Position numbers and translations under genes: made by a program
The notes under the pieces: generated by a model
What the model saw: only the letters and a program-made list of their open reading frames with translations
Databases searched by the model: none
Told to the model about the DNA's origin: nothing
NCBI GenBank assembly: GCA_024228935.1
Contig: JAAESX010000192.1
Coordinates: 1-64,000, forward strand
Direction: 5' to 3'
Origin: Pseudomonadota bacterium
GTDB lineage: Bacteria; Myxococcota_A; UBA796; CAJQPC01
Length of the DNA: 64,000 nucleotides
Shown here: positions 43,343 to 51,948 of the stretch, piece by piece
How positions within the stretch are numbered: position 1 is the stretch's first letter
How the letters are laid out: each line of letters opens with the position of its first letter

Positions 43343-44965
43343 ATGAACGCCATTTTCCTGTTGGTCGGCTGCGGTACGAGCCCGGATGGCCTGACCGATC
43401 TCGACACCCGCTACACCGAGATCCAGGCAGCGCTGGGCGTTGCAGACCGGGACACGAGCCGTAATGTCTCGAACAAGGAGGCGCGCGCTCGGAAGATCGA
43501 GCACGAGCAGGCGCGCGTCGCTTTCTTCCGCGACGCGGCGGTCATCGAGACCATCGAGACGGCGCGAGCCAGCTCGGATGCGACGACCGCTGCCAAGGGC
43601 GAGGCGTACTGGCGCGAGGCCATCTTCATCCGCTCGTGGACCGAGGAGGAGAAGGAGCGAGAGACCGAGCTCCTGGCCTCGATCGAGCAGAGCCGGGCCT
43701 CCGACGTCACCTGGTCCCCCGAGGACGGCGAGCCCATCTCGCTGCGCGGCCGGTGGGAGAGCGTCTCGGCGGGGGCCGACGACCTGTCCGAGGAACAGCG
43801 ACAGGAGCTCGCGGTCCAGTGGACCAGCCACCGCACGTCCTGGATCGGTCCCGAGCTCGAGGAGCTCATCCGTCTCCGCAACGAGGTCGCCCGACGGGAA
43901 GGCTTCGACGACTACTGGCAGCTCGCCCTCGCCCATCGCGGCCTGACGCCCGAGGACGTCGACGCGATGGATGCGGCCATCGCCGAGCTCATCGCGCCGC
44001 TCAACGCCGCCCGCGCCGAGCGGGTGAGCACGAACTCCGGCGGTCTCAGGCTGGCCAACACGTTCGCCAACGAGCCCCTGCTGCGCCGACAGGCGGGCAT
44101 CGCGCTGGACCCCACCGAGACGGACGGCTGGTTCGACTCGGACATGGCCGAAGAGCGCGTCGCCACCGCGATGGCCGACATCGGGAGCCCCATCGACGGG
44201 CTCCAGGTCTACATCGGGCCCACGCGGTTCACCCGGGCCGGTGCGTACAGCTTCGCCATCCGTCCTCCCCAGCACGCCGCAATCGTCGTGAGCTCGGACA
44301 CCCGCTGGTCCGACTGGCCCTACCGGGCGCTGATGCACGAGACCGGGCTGGCGTTCTGGTGGCGGAACCTCACGCCCGAGGCCGCCGCGAGCCCCCCGCT
44401 GTGGAACCCCGCCACGCCGTGGTTCGAGGGCTTCGCCGAGTTCTTCGAGCGCATGATGTTCGAGCCGACCTGGCTCGAGCGGTACGTCCCGGACGTGCCC
44501 GCCGACCGGCGCCAGGCGTTCACGGACAGCCGCCGCGACCAGACCATCCAGACGCTGACCTGGTACCTGGGCTGCACCCGCGGCGAGCGCATGCTGTACG
44601 CGAGCCCGGGCGAGTTCGAGACCATCAGCGCCGAGCTGGCGGTCCAGGAGAAGGCGCTGCGGGGCTGGGCCTCGGACCCGCCCTCGGGCGACCTGGCCTA
44701 CACGAGCTTCCTGCAGTCGGGACTGATGCTCAACTACCCGGCCTACGTGCAGAACTTCCTGTTCGCGAGCGCGACCGAAGCGCGCCTGTGGGACGCCGCG
44801 ACCTCGGCCGTGGGCGACCCCGTGGCGAACCCGAAGCTCGGTCCCTGGCTCGCCGACGAGGTCGTGCACAAGGTCACGGCCACGCACAGCCTGGCCGAGC
44901 GACTCGACGAGCTGGACCCGAACGGCCCGACCGCCGCGCTCGCCGCCTACCTCAACGGCGGCTGA
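43343..44965 (+). CDS. M2/M3-like peptidase lipoprotein with degenerate active site
   Basis: 540 residues. Starts MNAIFLLVGC (possible lipidated Cys10). The overall pattern resembles peptidyl-dipeptidase (gluzincin M2/M3) proteins: LRNEVARREGFDDYWQLALA, then the active-site region ALMHETGLAFWW, then PWFEGFAEFFERMM. The motif HExxH reads HETGL, so the second zinc ligand His is replaced by Leu and catalysis is doubtful; the Glu-containing EGFAEFFE is kept. Probably a substrate-binding pseudo-enzyme or a relic. It overlaps the convergent beta-propeller gene by 19 bp. Confidence 0.7.
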   Translation: MNAIFLLVGCGTSPDGLTDLDTRYTEIQAALGVADRDTSRNVSNKEARARKIEHEQARVAFFRDAAVIETIETARASSDATTAAKGEAYWREAIFIRSWTEEEKERETELLASIEQSRASDVTWSPEDGEPISLRGRWESVSAGADDLSEEQRQELAVQWTSHRTSWIGPELEELIRLRNEVARREGFDDYWQLALAHRGLTPEDVDAMDAAIAELIAPLNAARAERVSTNSGGLRLANTFANEPLLRRQAGIALDPTETDGWFDSDMAEERVATAMADIGSPIDGLQVYIGPTRFTRAGAYSFAIRPPQHAAIVVSSDTRWSDWPYRALMHETGLAFWWRNLTPEAAASPPLWNPATPWFEGFAEFFERMMFEPTWLERYVPDVPADRRQAFTDSRRDQTIQTLTWYLGCTRGERMLYASPGEFETISAELAVQEKALRGWASDPPSGDLAYTSFLQSGLMLNYPAYVQNFLFASATEARLWDAATSAVGDPVANPKLGPWLADEVVHKVTATHSLAERLDELDPNGPTAALAAYLNGG

Positions 44966-46527
44966 GGGCGAGCGAGGACGGTCAGGCCGCCCTCGGTGCC
45001 GACATAGACGCGTGAGTCGCTGACCGTCAGCTGGTGGACCCGCGCGTCCGGAGCGGGGAGCTCGACCGTCTGGTCGCCGACCAGGAACAGGCCGCCGAGC
45101 GTGCCGACGTAGAGGCCCTCGTCTGCGACCGCGAGCGAGAGCGTCCACCCGTCCGGCACGTCGAGCTGGGTCCAGGCTCGGCCGTCCCAGCGCCACGTGC
45201 CGTCCTGGTAGGTGCCGGCGTACCCGTACGTCCCATCACAGGCGACCGCCATGACCCAGTCGTCGGGTAGTCCGTCGCTGCCGTCGAAGTGCTCCCAGCG
45301 TCGCCCCGTCCAGTGGGACACGCCGGCATCCTCGCTGCCGACCCAGGCCTCGTCGCCGCAGGCCGCGGCTGCCTGGTAGCTCATGCCGAACACCGAGTAC
45401 CGGTGCCGGCGCCAGTACCCCTCGTCGTCGACGCTGACCGGCCCCACGAGGTCCGACATCCAGAGCCGGTCGCCCGACGCGAGCGCGGTGACGACGTCGT
45501 GCTGGAGGCCGGGCTTGCCCCGCCCGGTGGGCGTCTTGTCGATGAGCGCCATCTCCTCGCCGTTCCACACCCCGAGCCCGTGGCTGGTGCCGAAGTACGC
45601 CAGGCCGTCGTGCACGACGACGTCGTTGGCCAGCTCGCCGGGGAGCCCTTCGATGCGGGTCCACGCGTGGCCATCGAAGCGACAGGCACCGTCCTGGAAT
45701 GTCGTGACCAGGATCTCGCCTTCGTACTCGGCGACGCCGGTGACGAAGTTCCCGCAGATCTGCCCCTCGGGCGTGACCCGCCGTTGTCCGCGGTGGTCGA
45801 GGAGGTACAGGCCGTCCTCGGTCCCCACGGCCCACCCGCCGGGCAGCGCCGCGAGCGACGTGACCCGGCCCGGCACACCGCCGATCCGGCCGTCGTCCCC
45901 GACGACCTGGCCGCTCCGAAGCCCCCACGCCTCGGGGTGCGCGGCGGTGGCGGGGAGGCCGACCTCGTGCAGCTCGCCGTCGTAGGTGAAGCTGGTGAAC
46001 ATGCAGGCGACCCGCACCTCGGCGCCGCCGGCCAGGTCCACGATGGGGCAGCCCAGGTCGAGCTCGACGTCGCCCACCAGCAGTCGCCCCTCGAGCGAGC
46101 CGAGCACCTCGACGCCGTTCCAGGACACCGCGTCCGAGACGAGCCCGGCGCGATCCCCACGGGTCACGAGCCGGTCGGTCACGGCGACCACCGTCCCGGC
46201 CAGGTTGTCGCGACCGGCGTGGATCGGGACCCAGGCGTCTCCGTCCCACCCGGCAGCGCCGCGCTCCTCGGTCCCGACGACGAGCTGACCGTCCAGGTAC
46301 CCGACGCTCTGGAGCGAGGTCCCCGGCAGCTCGATGGTCACGGTCGCCAAGTGGCGTCCCTGCTCGTCGTAGGCCTCCAGACCACCGCCCGTGGCCGCCC
46401 AGAGCACCTCTCCATCCCACAGGAGCTCCCGGATGTCTGACGTGTCGGTGTGCGTCTTGAAGACGTCCACAACGACGGCCTGGGGGATGGCGGCGGCGAG
46501 GGCGACCACGGCGGTGGAAGAAGGCAT
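44947..46527 (-). CDS. Secreted beta-propeller protein (two-component-propeller-like repeats)
   Basis: 526 residues from ATG 46527, giving a signal peptide (MPSSTAVVALAAAIPQA). Repeated motifs such as GGWAVGTEDGLYLLD, GLAYFGTSHGLGVWNGEEMA, GDEAWVGSEDAGVSHW and GLYVGTLGGLFLVGD fit beta-propeller blades of the Reg_prop/WD-like type. No transmembrane helix or signalling domain follows, so it is probably periplasmic and binding-related. Confidence 0.75.
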   Translation of the reverse strand: MPSSTAVVALAAAIPQAVVVDVFKTHTDTSDIRELLWDGEVLWAATGGGLEAYDEQGRHLATVTIELPGTSLQSVGYLDGQLVVGTEERGAAGWDGDAWVPIHAGRDNLAGTVVAVTDRLVTRGDRAGLVSDAVSWNGVEVLGSLEGRLLVGDVELDLGCPIVDLAGGAEVRVACMFTSFTYDGELHEVGLPATAAHPEAWGLRSGQVVGDDGRIGGVPGRVTSLAALPGGWAVGTEDGLYLLDHRGQRRVTPEGQICGNFVTGVAEYEGEILVTTFQDGACRFDGHAWTRIEGLPGELANDVVVHDGLAYFGTSHGLGVWNGEEMALIDKTPTGRGKPGLQHDVVTALASGDRLWMSDLVGPVSVDDEGYWRRHRYSVFGMSYQAAAACGDEAWVGSEDAGVSHWTGRRWEHFDGSDGLPDDWVMAVACDGTYGYAGTYQDGTWRWDGRAWTQLDVPDGWTLSLAVADEGLYVGTLGGLFLVGDQTVELPAPDARVHQLTVSDSRVYVGTEGGLTVLARPQPPLR

Positions 46528-46652
46528 CGGAACTCTCCGTCGTGCAGGGAGAGAGCAAGCGCCGTGCCAGCGTTCCGCCCCCGAACCGGCCGGATCCGGC
46601 CCCCGGATCCACGCATCTGCGCCTTGCATCTGCCGGTGGTAGATTCCCGGCC

Positions 46653-47963
46653 ATGACCCTCCTGTTGGCGCTCGCCTGCACCCCCGAGGCGCCCCCGCCA
46701 CCGCCGGACATGCTGGTGGTCGTGCTGGACACCGTGCGCGCCGACCGGCTGGCGACCTACGGCTACGAGCGCGACACCAGCTACCAGCTCGACCAGATCG
46801 CGGCGGCCGGGGTGGTGTTCGAGGACGCGAGCGTCTCGGGCGCCTGGACCTGGCCCGGCCACGCCGCGCTCTTCACGGGCGAGCCACCGTGGGTCAGCGG
46901 TGCGCACTACATCGACACCGACGCCCAGGTCCCCATCCAGCGCATGAGAACGGACCTTCCGACGCTCGCCGAGCAGCTCGGCGCCGCCGGCTACCGGACC
47001 GAGTCGCACGCCACCAACTGGCTGCTCGACCCCTCGCTCGGGCTCTTGAGGGGCTTCGAGTCGGCGGGCCAGTACGAGAACGACCAGGCCACGGTCCAGG
47101 CTGCGAGCGCGGCCCTCGACAAGGCCGACAACCGCCCACTGCTGCTGTTCGTGAACCTGGGCAGCGCGCACGCCCCCTACCGACTCACCGACGGCGTGCC
47201 CTGGTCGGACGCCCACAAGTCCGAGCTCCTCGCCGCCACGGACGGCACGCTCGCGAACATGCGGGTGAGCGACAACGGGGCCACGGGCCTCGACCCGGGC
47301 CAGGACTGCGACGGCTACCGCTGCGACCTCAAGTGGACGAAGGGCGAGCTGGAGATCTCCGAGGCCGAGCTGGCCACGGTCAGCGACCTCTACGACGCGA
47401 ACCTGGTGCGCCTGGACAACGCGCTGCGGTCGCTGATCCAGGTGTGGACAGCCCAGAGGGGCGGCGTCGTCGCCATCACCTCGGATCACGGCGAGCTGTT
47501 CGGCGAGCACCGGATGCTCCAGCACCGCCTCATCACGCTGCCCGGACTGCTGCACGTGCCGCTCGTGCTCGTCGGCCCGGGCGTCCCGGCGGGGACCCGG
47601 AACGACACACCCGTGCAGATGCGGGACCTGAACCCGACGCTGCGGCGCCTGGCCGGACTCGAGACGGAAGGCTGGACCCTGCTCGACGGACTCGACGGAA
47701 CCCCCCGACCCGGCCCCATCGAGGCCGCCGCGTGGCCGGATCCCCGCACAGCGGACGTGCCGTTGGTCTCCCAGCCCTGGGGCTACGTCCGCGAGGGCGA
47801 TGCGGCCGTCGCGGTCAGCGGCGACCGGGTGCTGCAGCTGGGCGAGGGCACGGCGACCCCCACGATGATCGAGGCGGCACGCACCCTGCCCACCGCCACG
47901 GCGTCCACCGACGTCCTGGGAGCCGAGGCGCTGAAGCAGCTCGAGGCGCTCGGGTACCTATGA
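46653..47963 (+). CDS. Sulfatase-like hydrolase lipoprotein (copy 1)
   Basis: 436 residues, MTLLLALAC with Cys9. Alkaline-phosphatase superfamily: metal site VVVLDTVRADRLATYGYE, nucleophile region AWTWPGHAALFTGEPP, and ITSDHGELFGEHRML. The sulfatase Cys/Ser-x-Pro-x-Arg is replaced by Thr-Trp-Pro-Gly-His, so formylglycine cannot form and Thr would be the nucleophile; phosphodiester or phosphoglycerol chemistry is more likely than sulfate release. Overlaps its paralogue by 4 bp (ATGA). Confidence 0.85.
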   Translation: MTLLLALACTPEAPPPPPDMLVVVLDTVRADRLATYGYERDTSYQLDQIAAAGVVFEDASVSGAWTWPGHAALFTGEPPWVSGAHYIDTDAQVPIQRMRTDLPTLAEQLGAAGYRTESHATNWLLDPSLGLLRGFESAGQYENDQATVQAASAALDKADNRPLLLFVNLGSAHAPYRLTDGVPWSDAHKSELLAATDGTLANMRVSDNGATGLDPGQDCDGYRCDLKWTKGELEISEAELATVSDLYDANLVRLDNALRSLIQVWTAQRGGVVAITSDHGELFGEHRMLQHRLITLPGLLHVPLVLVGPGVPAGTRNDTPVQMRDLNPTLRRLAGLETEGWTLLDGLDGTPRPGPIEAAAWPDPRTADVPLVSQPWGYVREGDAAVAVSGDRVLQLGEGTATPTMIEAARTLPTATASTDVLGAEALKQLEALGYL

Positions 47964-49267
47964 CCCTCCTCCTGGCGCTCGGCTGCGGAACCCCGGAGCC
48001 GCCCCCCCCGCCCCCCGACATCCTGGTCGTGGTCCTGGACACGACCCGCGCAGATCACCTCGCGACCTATGGCTACGAGCGGGACAACAGCTACCAGCTC
48101 GACGCGCTCGCGAGCTCCGGCGTCGTGTTCGAGCAGGCCTACACGGCCGGAACGTGGACCTGGCCAGGACACGCCGAGCTCTTCACCGGAGAGCCCCCCT
48201 GGATCTCGGGGGCCCACCACGCCGAGCCCGGCGGCCCCTCGCCACTCGGTCAGCTCGACGCCACGCTGCCGACCCTCGCCGAGCAGCTGGGCGCCGCCGG
48301 GTACGACACGGTCGGGCACTCGACCAACAAGCTGCTGGACCCTTCGCTGGGCATGATGCGGGGGTTCGACGACGCGCGGAAGCACCGCACGGACGCGGAC
48401 ACGGTCGCAGCGGTCCGAGCGACCACGGCGGCGGAGAGGGAAGCCCCCCTGTTCCTGTTCGTGAACGTGCTGGTGGCCCACACGCCCTACTTCGTGATCG
48501 ACGGGGTCCCGTGGTCCGGGGCGCACCGCGCGCGGATCGAGGCGGCAGCGGACGAACCGCTGGCGTCGATGCGCATGAACGGCCCGGACGGACTGGCGGT
48601 AGACGCGGCCCAGATGTGCGGCGACCGGAAGTGCTCCCAGCGGTACATGAACGGCGACCTGGAGCTCACCGACGAGCTCACCATCCTCACCGACCTGTAC
48701 GACGGCGGCCTCGTACAGACGGACAACGCGCTCAAGGCCATCGTCCAGGCGTGGACGGGCTCCGGGCGCCAGGGCGTGGTCATCGTGACGAGCGACCATG
48801 GCGAGTTCCTGGGCGAGCACCAGATGCTGCTCCACGGGCACGTCACCCTGCCGCCGGTGCTGCACATCCCGCTGGTCGTCATCGGCCCCGGCTTCCCAGC
48901 CGGGACGCGGCACGCGGCACCCGTCCAGCTCGGCGACGTCTACGACACCGTGTTGGCGCAGGCCGGGCTCGAGGCGAACGGGTGGACGCTGACCGACGGC
49001 CTGACCGGCACGCCACGACCGGGTCCCATCCAGGCTGCGGCATGGGCCGACCCCACCGTGTCCGGGGTCGATCGGATCACGGAACCCTGGCGCTTCCACA
49101 TGGAGGGCGGCTCATGGGTCGCACTGCGCGGGGACGAGGTCGCCGAGGGTGACGCCAGCCTGGCGGAGTCTGCGCGCGCCATTCCCCTGACGCCGAACAC
49201 GAACGCCCACGACGAGGACGTGATGAACACCCTTCGCGCCCTGGGCTACGTCGAGGAAGGCGGCTAG
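47960..49267 (+). CDS. Sulfatase-like hydrolase lipoprotein (copy 2)
   Basis: 435 residues, MTLLLALGC with Cys9. Tandem paralogue of the previous gene, with the same motifs: VVVLDTTRADHLATYGYE, TWTWPGHAELFTGEPPW and VTSDHGEFLGEHQM. Thr again replaces the sulfatase Cys. Similarity spans the full length, so the pair arose by local duplication. Its stop shares a CTAG with the convergent gene. Confidence 0.85.
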   Translation: MTLLLALGCGTPEPPPPPPDILVVVLDTTRADHLATYGYERDNSYQLDALASSGVVFEQAYTAGTWTWPGHAELFTGEPPWISGAHHAEPGGPSPLGQLDATLPTLAEQLGAAGYDTVGHSTNKLLDPSLGMMRGFDDARKHRTDADTVAAVRATTAAEREAPLFLFVNVLVAHTPYFVIDGVPWSGAHRARIEAAADEPLASMRMNGPDGLAVDAAQMCGDRKCSQRYMNGDLELTDELTILTDLYDGGLVQTDNALKAIVQAWTGSGRQGVVIVTSDHGEFLGEHQMLLHGHVTLPPVLHIPLVVIGPGFPAGTRHAAPVQLGDVYDTVLAQAGLEANGWTLTDGLTGTPRPGPIQAAAWADPTVSGVDRITEPWRFHMEGGSWVALRGDEVAEGDASLAESARAIPLTPNTNAHDEDVMNTLRALGYVEEGG

Positions 49268-49848
49268 ATCGCCGTCCCGCTGACGGGCACCTCGACGATG
49301 GCCGTGTCCGGGTCGTTGCTGTCGATCAGGACGGAGATGTCGAGCGCGCCAGGCTCCTCGGGGGCGAACTCGACGTAGAACGAGAGCGAGCCACACGGCG
49401 GCACGACCTCGCTCGCCAGCGAGCCGATCGTGATCGGAACGGCCCACTCGGTCAGCCGGATCGGGTCGATCTCCAGGTCCTCGGGCCCCTCGTTGAAGAT
49501 CTCGATGACGACGGTCGAGACCTCCCCCACCGCCACCTCGCCGAACCCGATGCCCTCGGGGCTCACCCGGATGTCGGGCACACCGACCTCGGTGACGAAC
49601 GGGCACTCGTCCTCGTTGCAGGGCAGCGCCTCGCGGCACACGCCGGTGGAGCAGTCGGACACGGTCATCACGCAGTCCGAGTCGACCGCGTAGACCATCC
49701 CGTCGACGTCCATGACCTCGGCCGCGACGCAGACCTCGGCCGCGTCCTGGAAGCACTCGAGCTCGGCCGGGACCCGGCACGTGTCCTCGATGACGGCGAT
49801 GCCGCAGTCCAGGGGTCCTCTTCCACAAGCCAGCAGGAGCACGAACAT
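49264..49848 (-). CDS. Secreted lipoprotein with ASH/choice-of-anchor-type domain
   Basis: 194 residues, MFVLLLAC with Cys8. The N-terminal half is Cys-rich (CGIAVIEDTCRVPAELECFQ). The C-terminal half (about 95-194) reads as an immunoglobulin-like domain of the ASH/DUF1573/choice-of-anchor-D type (FGEVAVGEVSTVVIEIFNEG, DISVLIDSNDPDTAIVEVPV), common in exported proteins of Myxococcota. Confidence 0.75.
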   Translation of the reverse strand: MFVLLLACGRGPLDCGIAVIEDTCRVPAELECFQDAAEVCVAAEVMDVDGMVYAVDSDCVMTVSDCSTGVCREALPCNEDECPFVTEVGVPDIRVSPEGIGFGEVAVGEVSTVVIEIFNEGPEDLEIDPIRLTEWAVPITIGSLASEVVPPCGSLSFYVEFAPEEPGALDISVLIDSNDPDTAIVEVPVSGTAI

Positions 49849-49907
49849 GCCCTGCCCATATCCGCCCGCTGCGTGTCTTGGTTGATGACTCGCACGGAGA
49901 ACTCCTC

Positions 49908-51938
49908 TTGACCCTGCTCCTCTGGCTCGCCTGCACCGACAAGGACCCTCTCGCCGACAGCGGCCTGGACAGTGACCCCATCGACACCGGCTCGCTGGAC
50001 AGCGACCCTCCCGTCGATGCCGACGGCGACGGGTTCGACGAAGACGAGGACTGCGACGACGACAACGACGCCGTGCACCCGGGAGCGGACGAGCTCTGCA
50101 ACATGCAGGACGACGACTGCGACGGGGCCATCGACGAGGACGCCGTGGACGCCGATGTGGGCTGGTTCGACGCGGACGGCGACGGCTACGGCGCGGGAGA
50201 CGAGGTCGCGGGCTGTGCGCTCGAGCTCGTAGACAACGCCGACGACTGCAACGACGACAACGACACGGTCAACCCAGGCGCGGACGAGGTCTGCGACGGC
50301 GTCGACAACGACTGCGACGAGGTCGGCGACGGCAACGCGGTGCCCGGTGACTTCGCCACGCTCCAGGACGCGGCCGATGGGCTCGCGGACGGCTCGGAGA
50401 TCTGCGTGCAGCCCGGGACCTGGGCCGAGTCCGTCGACGTGAGCGGCCGCACGCTCACCTTCCGTGGGGCCGACCGGGACACCACTCTCTTCGAGGTGGG
50501 CGACACGCCGAGTTTCACCGCGGACGGCTCCGAGGTCGGTTCGGGCGAGCTGACCCTCATCGGACTCACGGTGAGCGGCGAGCTGGCCGTCGACGACGAC
50601 GTCACCGGCGCCTTCGCCTGGGCGGAGGCGAGCAGCATCCGCCTCGAGGACATCGCCGTGACCGAGCTGGACGTCATCATCGCGGACGGCGAGCTGTACG
50701 GCGCCGTGGTCGGGGTGACCAACGGCACGCTCGCGGTCGACGGACTGGCCGCGACAGACGTGACCTTCGATCTGCAAGGCGGGACCGACAAGACCTACGG
50801 CGGGCTCGTCTGGGCGGACGACTCGGACGTGACGCTGCAGGACGTCACCGTCGAGCGGCTCGACTCGACCGCCTCGTCGACGGACCAGTGCAAGGTCGAC
50901 GGGATGGCCGTCTTCGTCGAGGACGGCACGCTCGCGGCCTCGGCACTCTCGATGACCGACAGCCACGCTGCGTGGAGCTGCGGCGCGTACGCCTCGGTCG
51001 AGGGCTGGTTCCTGTTCGGCGAGGACATCATCGGCACGATCGACGGCCTGGAGGTCGACGCGAGCAGCGTGACGCTCGAGGCCGAGGACGCCAGCGGCCA
51101 GGGGCTGGTCGAGTGCGAGGACTGCGAGATCGACTGGACCGACGTCACGGTCACCGACAACGAGCTGTCGGCCGAGGGCACCGTGGACGGCGCGTGGAAC
51201 GGCCTGATCCGCATGGACTACGGCGAGTACACGCTGTCGGGCGCGACCGTCACCGGAAACTCGGTGACGGCGCTGTCCGACCTCGACAGCGCCCGGGCCT
51301 ATGGCGGCCTGTACGCCAGCGGCGCGGTCGAGTTCGACCACCTGGACATCCGCGACAATCACGTGCTGGCGGGCGAGGACGCCTATGGGGCGGGCCTGGT
51401 GCTCTTCGCGGACAACACCGCGACGGTGACGAACTTCATCCTGGCGGGGAACACCGTCGAGTGCGACGGCGAGATCGCAGCCGGAGCGGGCTTCCACACC
51501 GCGCTGGGCGACGGGCACGTCACGCTGGTCAACGGCGACATCGTCGGGAACTCGGCGACCGGAGCCGCGACCGAGGTCGGAGGCGCAGGCGTCCACGGCC
51601 GCTACGTCGCTCGGGCCACCATCGGGCAGAACGACGCGACCAACGTGAACGTCGTCGACAACGACGTGTGGATGGAGGACGGCGTCGAGCTGGGCGACTG
51701 GGCGTACACCAACGCGCCCGACGCGGACTTCGACGGCGACGACTGGACCGCGGACGAGGACGGCAACCTGTCCGAGGATCCGCTGTACACGAACGTCACA
51801 GGAGACGCGACCGACTGGGACCTGCAGCTCCAGAGCAGCAGCGCTGCCATCGACGCCGGGGACCCTTCGATCCTCAACGACGACGGCAGCACCAGCGACA
51901 TCGGCGCCTACGGTGGCCCCGACGGGACCACCTGGTAG
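49908..51938 (+). CDS. MopE-like calcium-motif/beta-helix surface lipoprotein
   Basis: About 676 residues from TTG 49908 (GGAG 8 nt upstream), reading (M)TLLLWLAC; TTG 49878 is an alternative. Residues about 40-145 hold two copies of the metal-binding motif DADGDGFDEDEDCDDDNDAV...PGADELC..DDDCDG, as in MopE-type proteins. The rest (about 150-676) consists of short beta repeats with conserved Gly/Asn turns (VTVTDNELSAEG, DIVGNSATG), consistent with a right-handed beta-helix, and ends in the choice-of-anchor-like SAAIDAGDPSILNDDGSTSD. Probably a surface lipoprotein that binds calcium. Confidence 0.8.
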   Translation: MTLLLWLACTDKDPLADSGLDSDPIDTGSLDSDPPVDADGDGFDEDEDCDDDNDAVHPGADELCNMQDDDCDGAIDEDAVDADVGWFDADGDGYGAGDEVAGCALELVDNADDCNDDNDTVNPGADEVCDGVDNDCDEVGDGNAVPGDFATLQDAADGLADGSEICVQPGTWAESVDVSGRTLTFRGADRDTTLFEVGDTPSFTADGSEVGSGELTLIGLTVSGELAVDDDVTGAFAWAEASSIRLEDIAVTELDVIIADGELYGAVVGVTNGTLAVDGLAATDVTFDLQGGTDKTYGGLVWADDSDVTLQDVTVERLDSTASSTDQCKVDGMAVFVEDGTLAASALSMTDSHAAWSCGAYASVEGWFLFGEDIIGTIDGLEVDASSVTLEAEDASGQGLVECEDCEIDWTDVTVTDNELSAEGTVDGAWNGLIRMDYGEYTLSGATVTGNSVTALSDLDSARAYGGLYASGAVEFDHLDIRDNHVLAGEDAYGAGLVLFADNTATVTNFILAGNTVECDGEIAAGAGFHTALGDGHVTLVNGDIVGNSATGAATEVGGAGVHGRYVARATIGQNDATNVNVVDNDVWMEDGVELGDWAYTNAPDADFDGDDWTADEDGNLSEDPLYTNVTGDATDWDLQLQSSSAAIDAGDPSILNDDGSTSDIGAYGGPDGTTW

Positions 51939-51948
51939 GTCACTCAGC

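Noticed and set aside
46889..47959. Upstream extension of sulfatase-like copy 2 into copy 1
   Set aside because: The extension is Arg/Pro-rich, lies in the wrong frame of copy 1, and copy 2 has its own lipoprotein start in an ATGA overlap.
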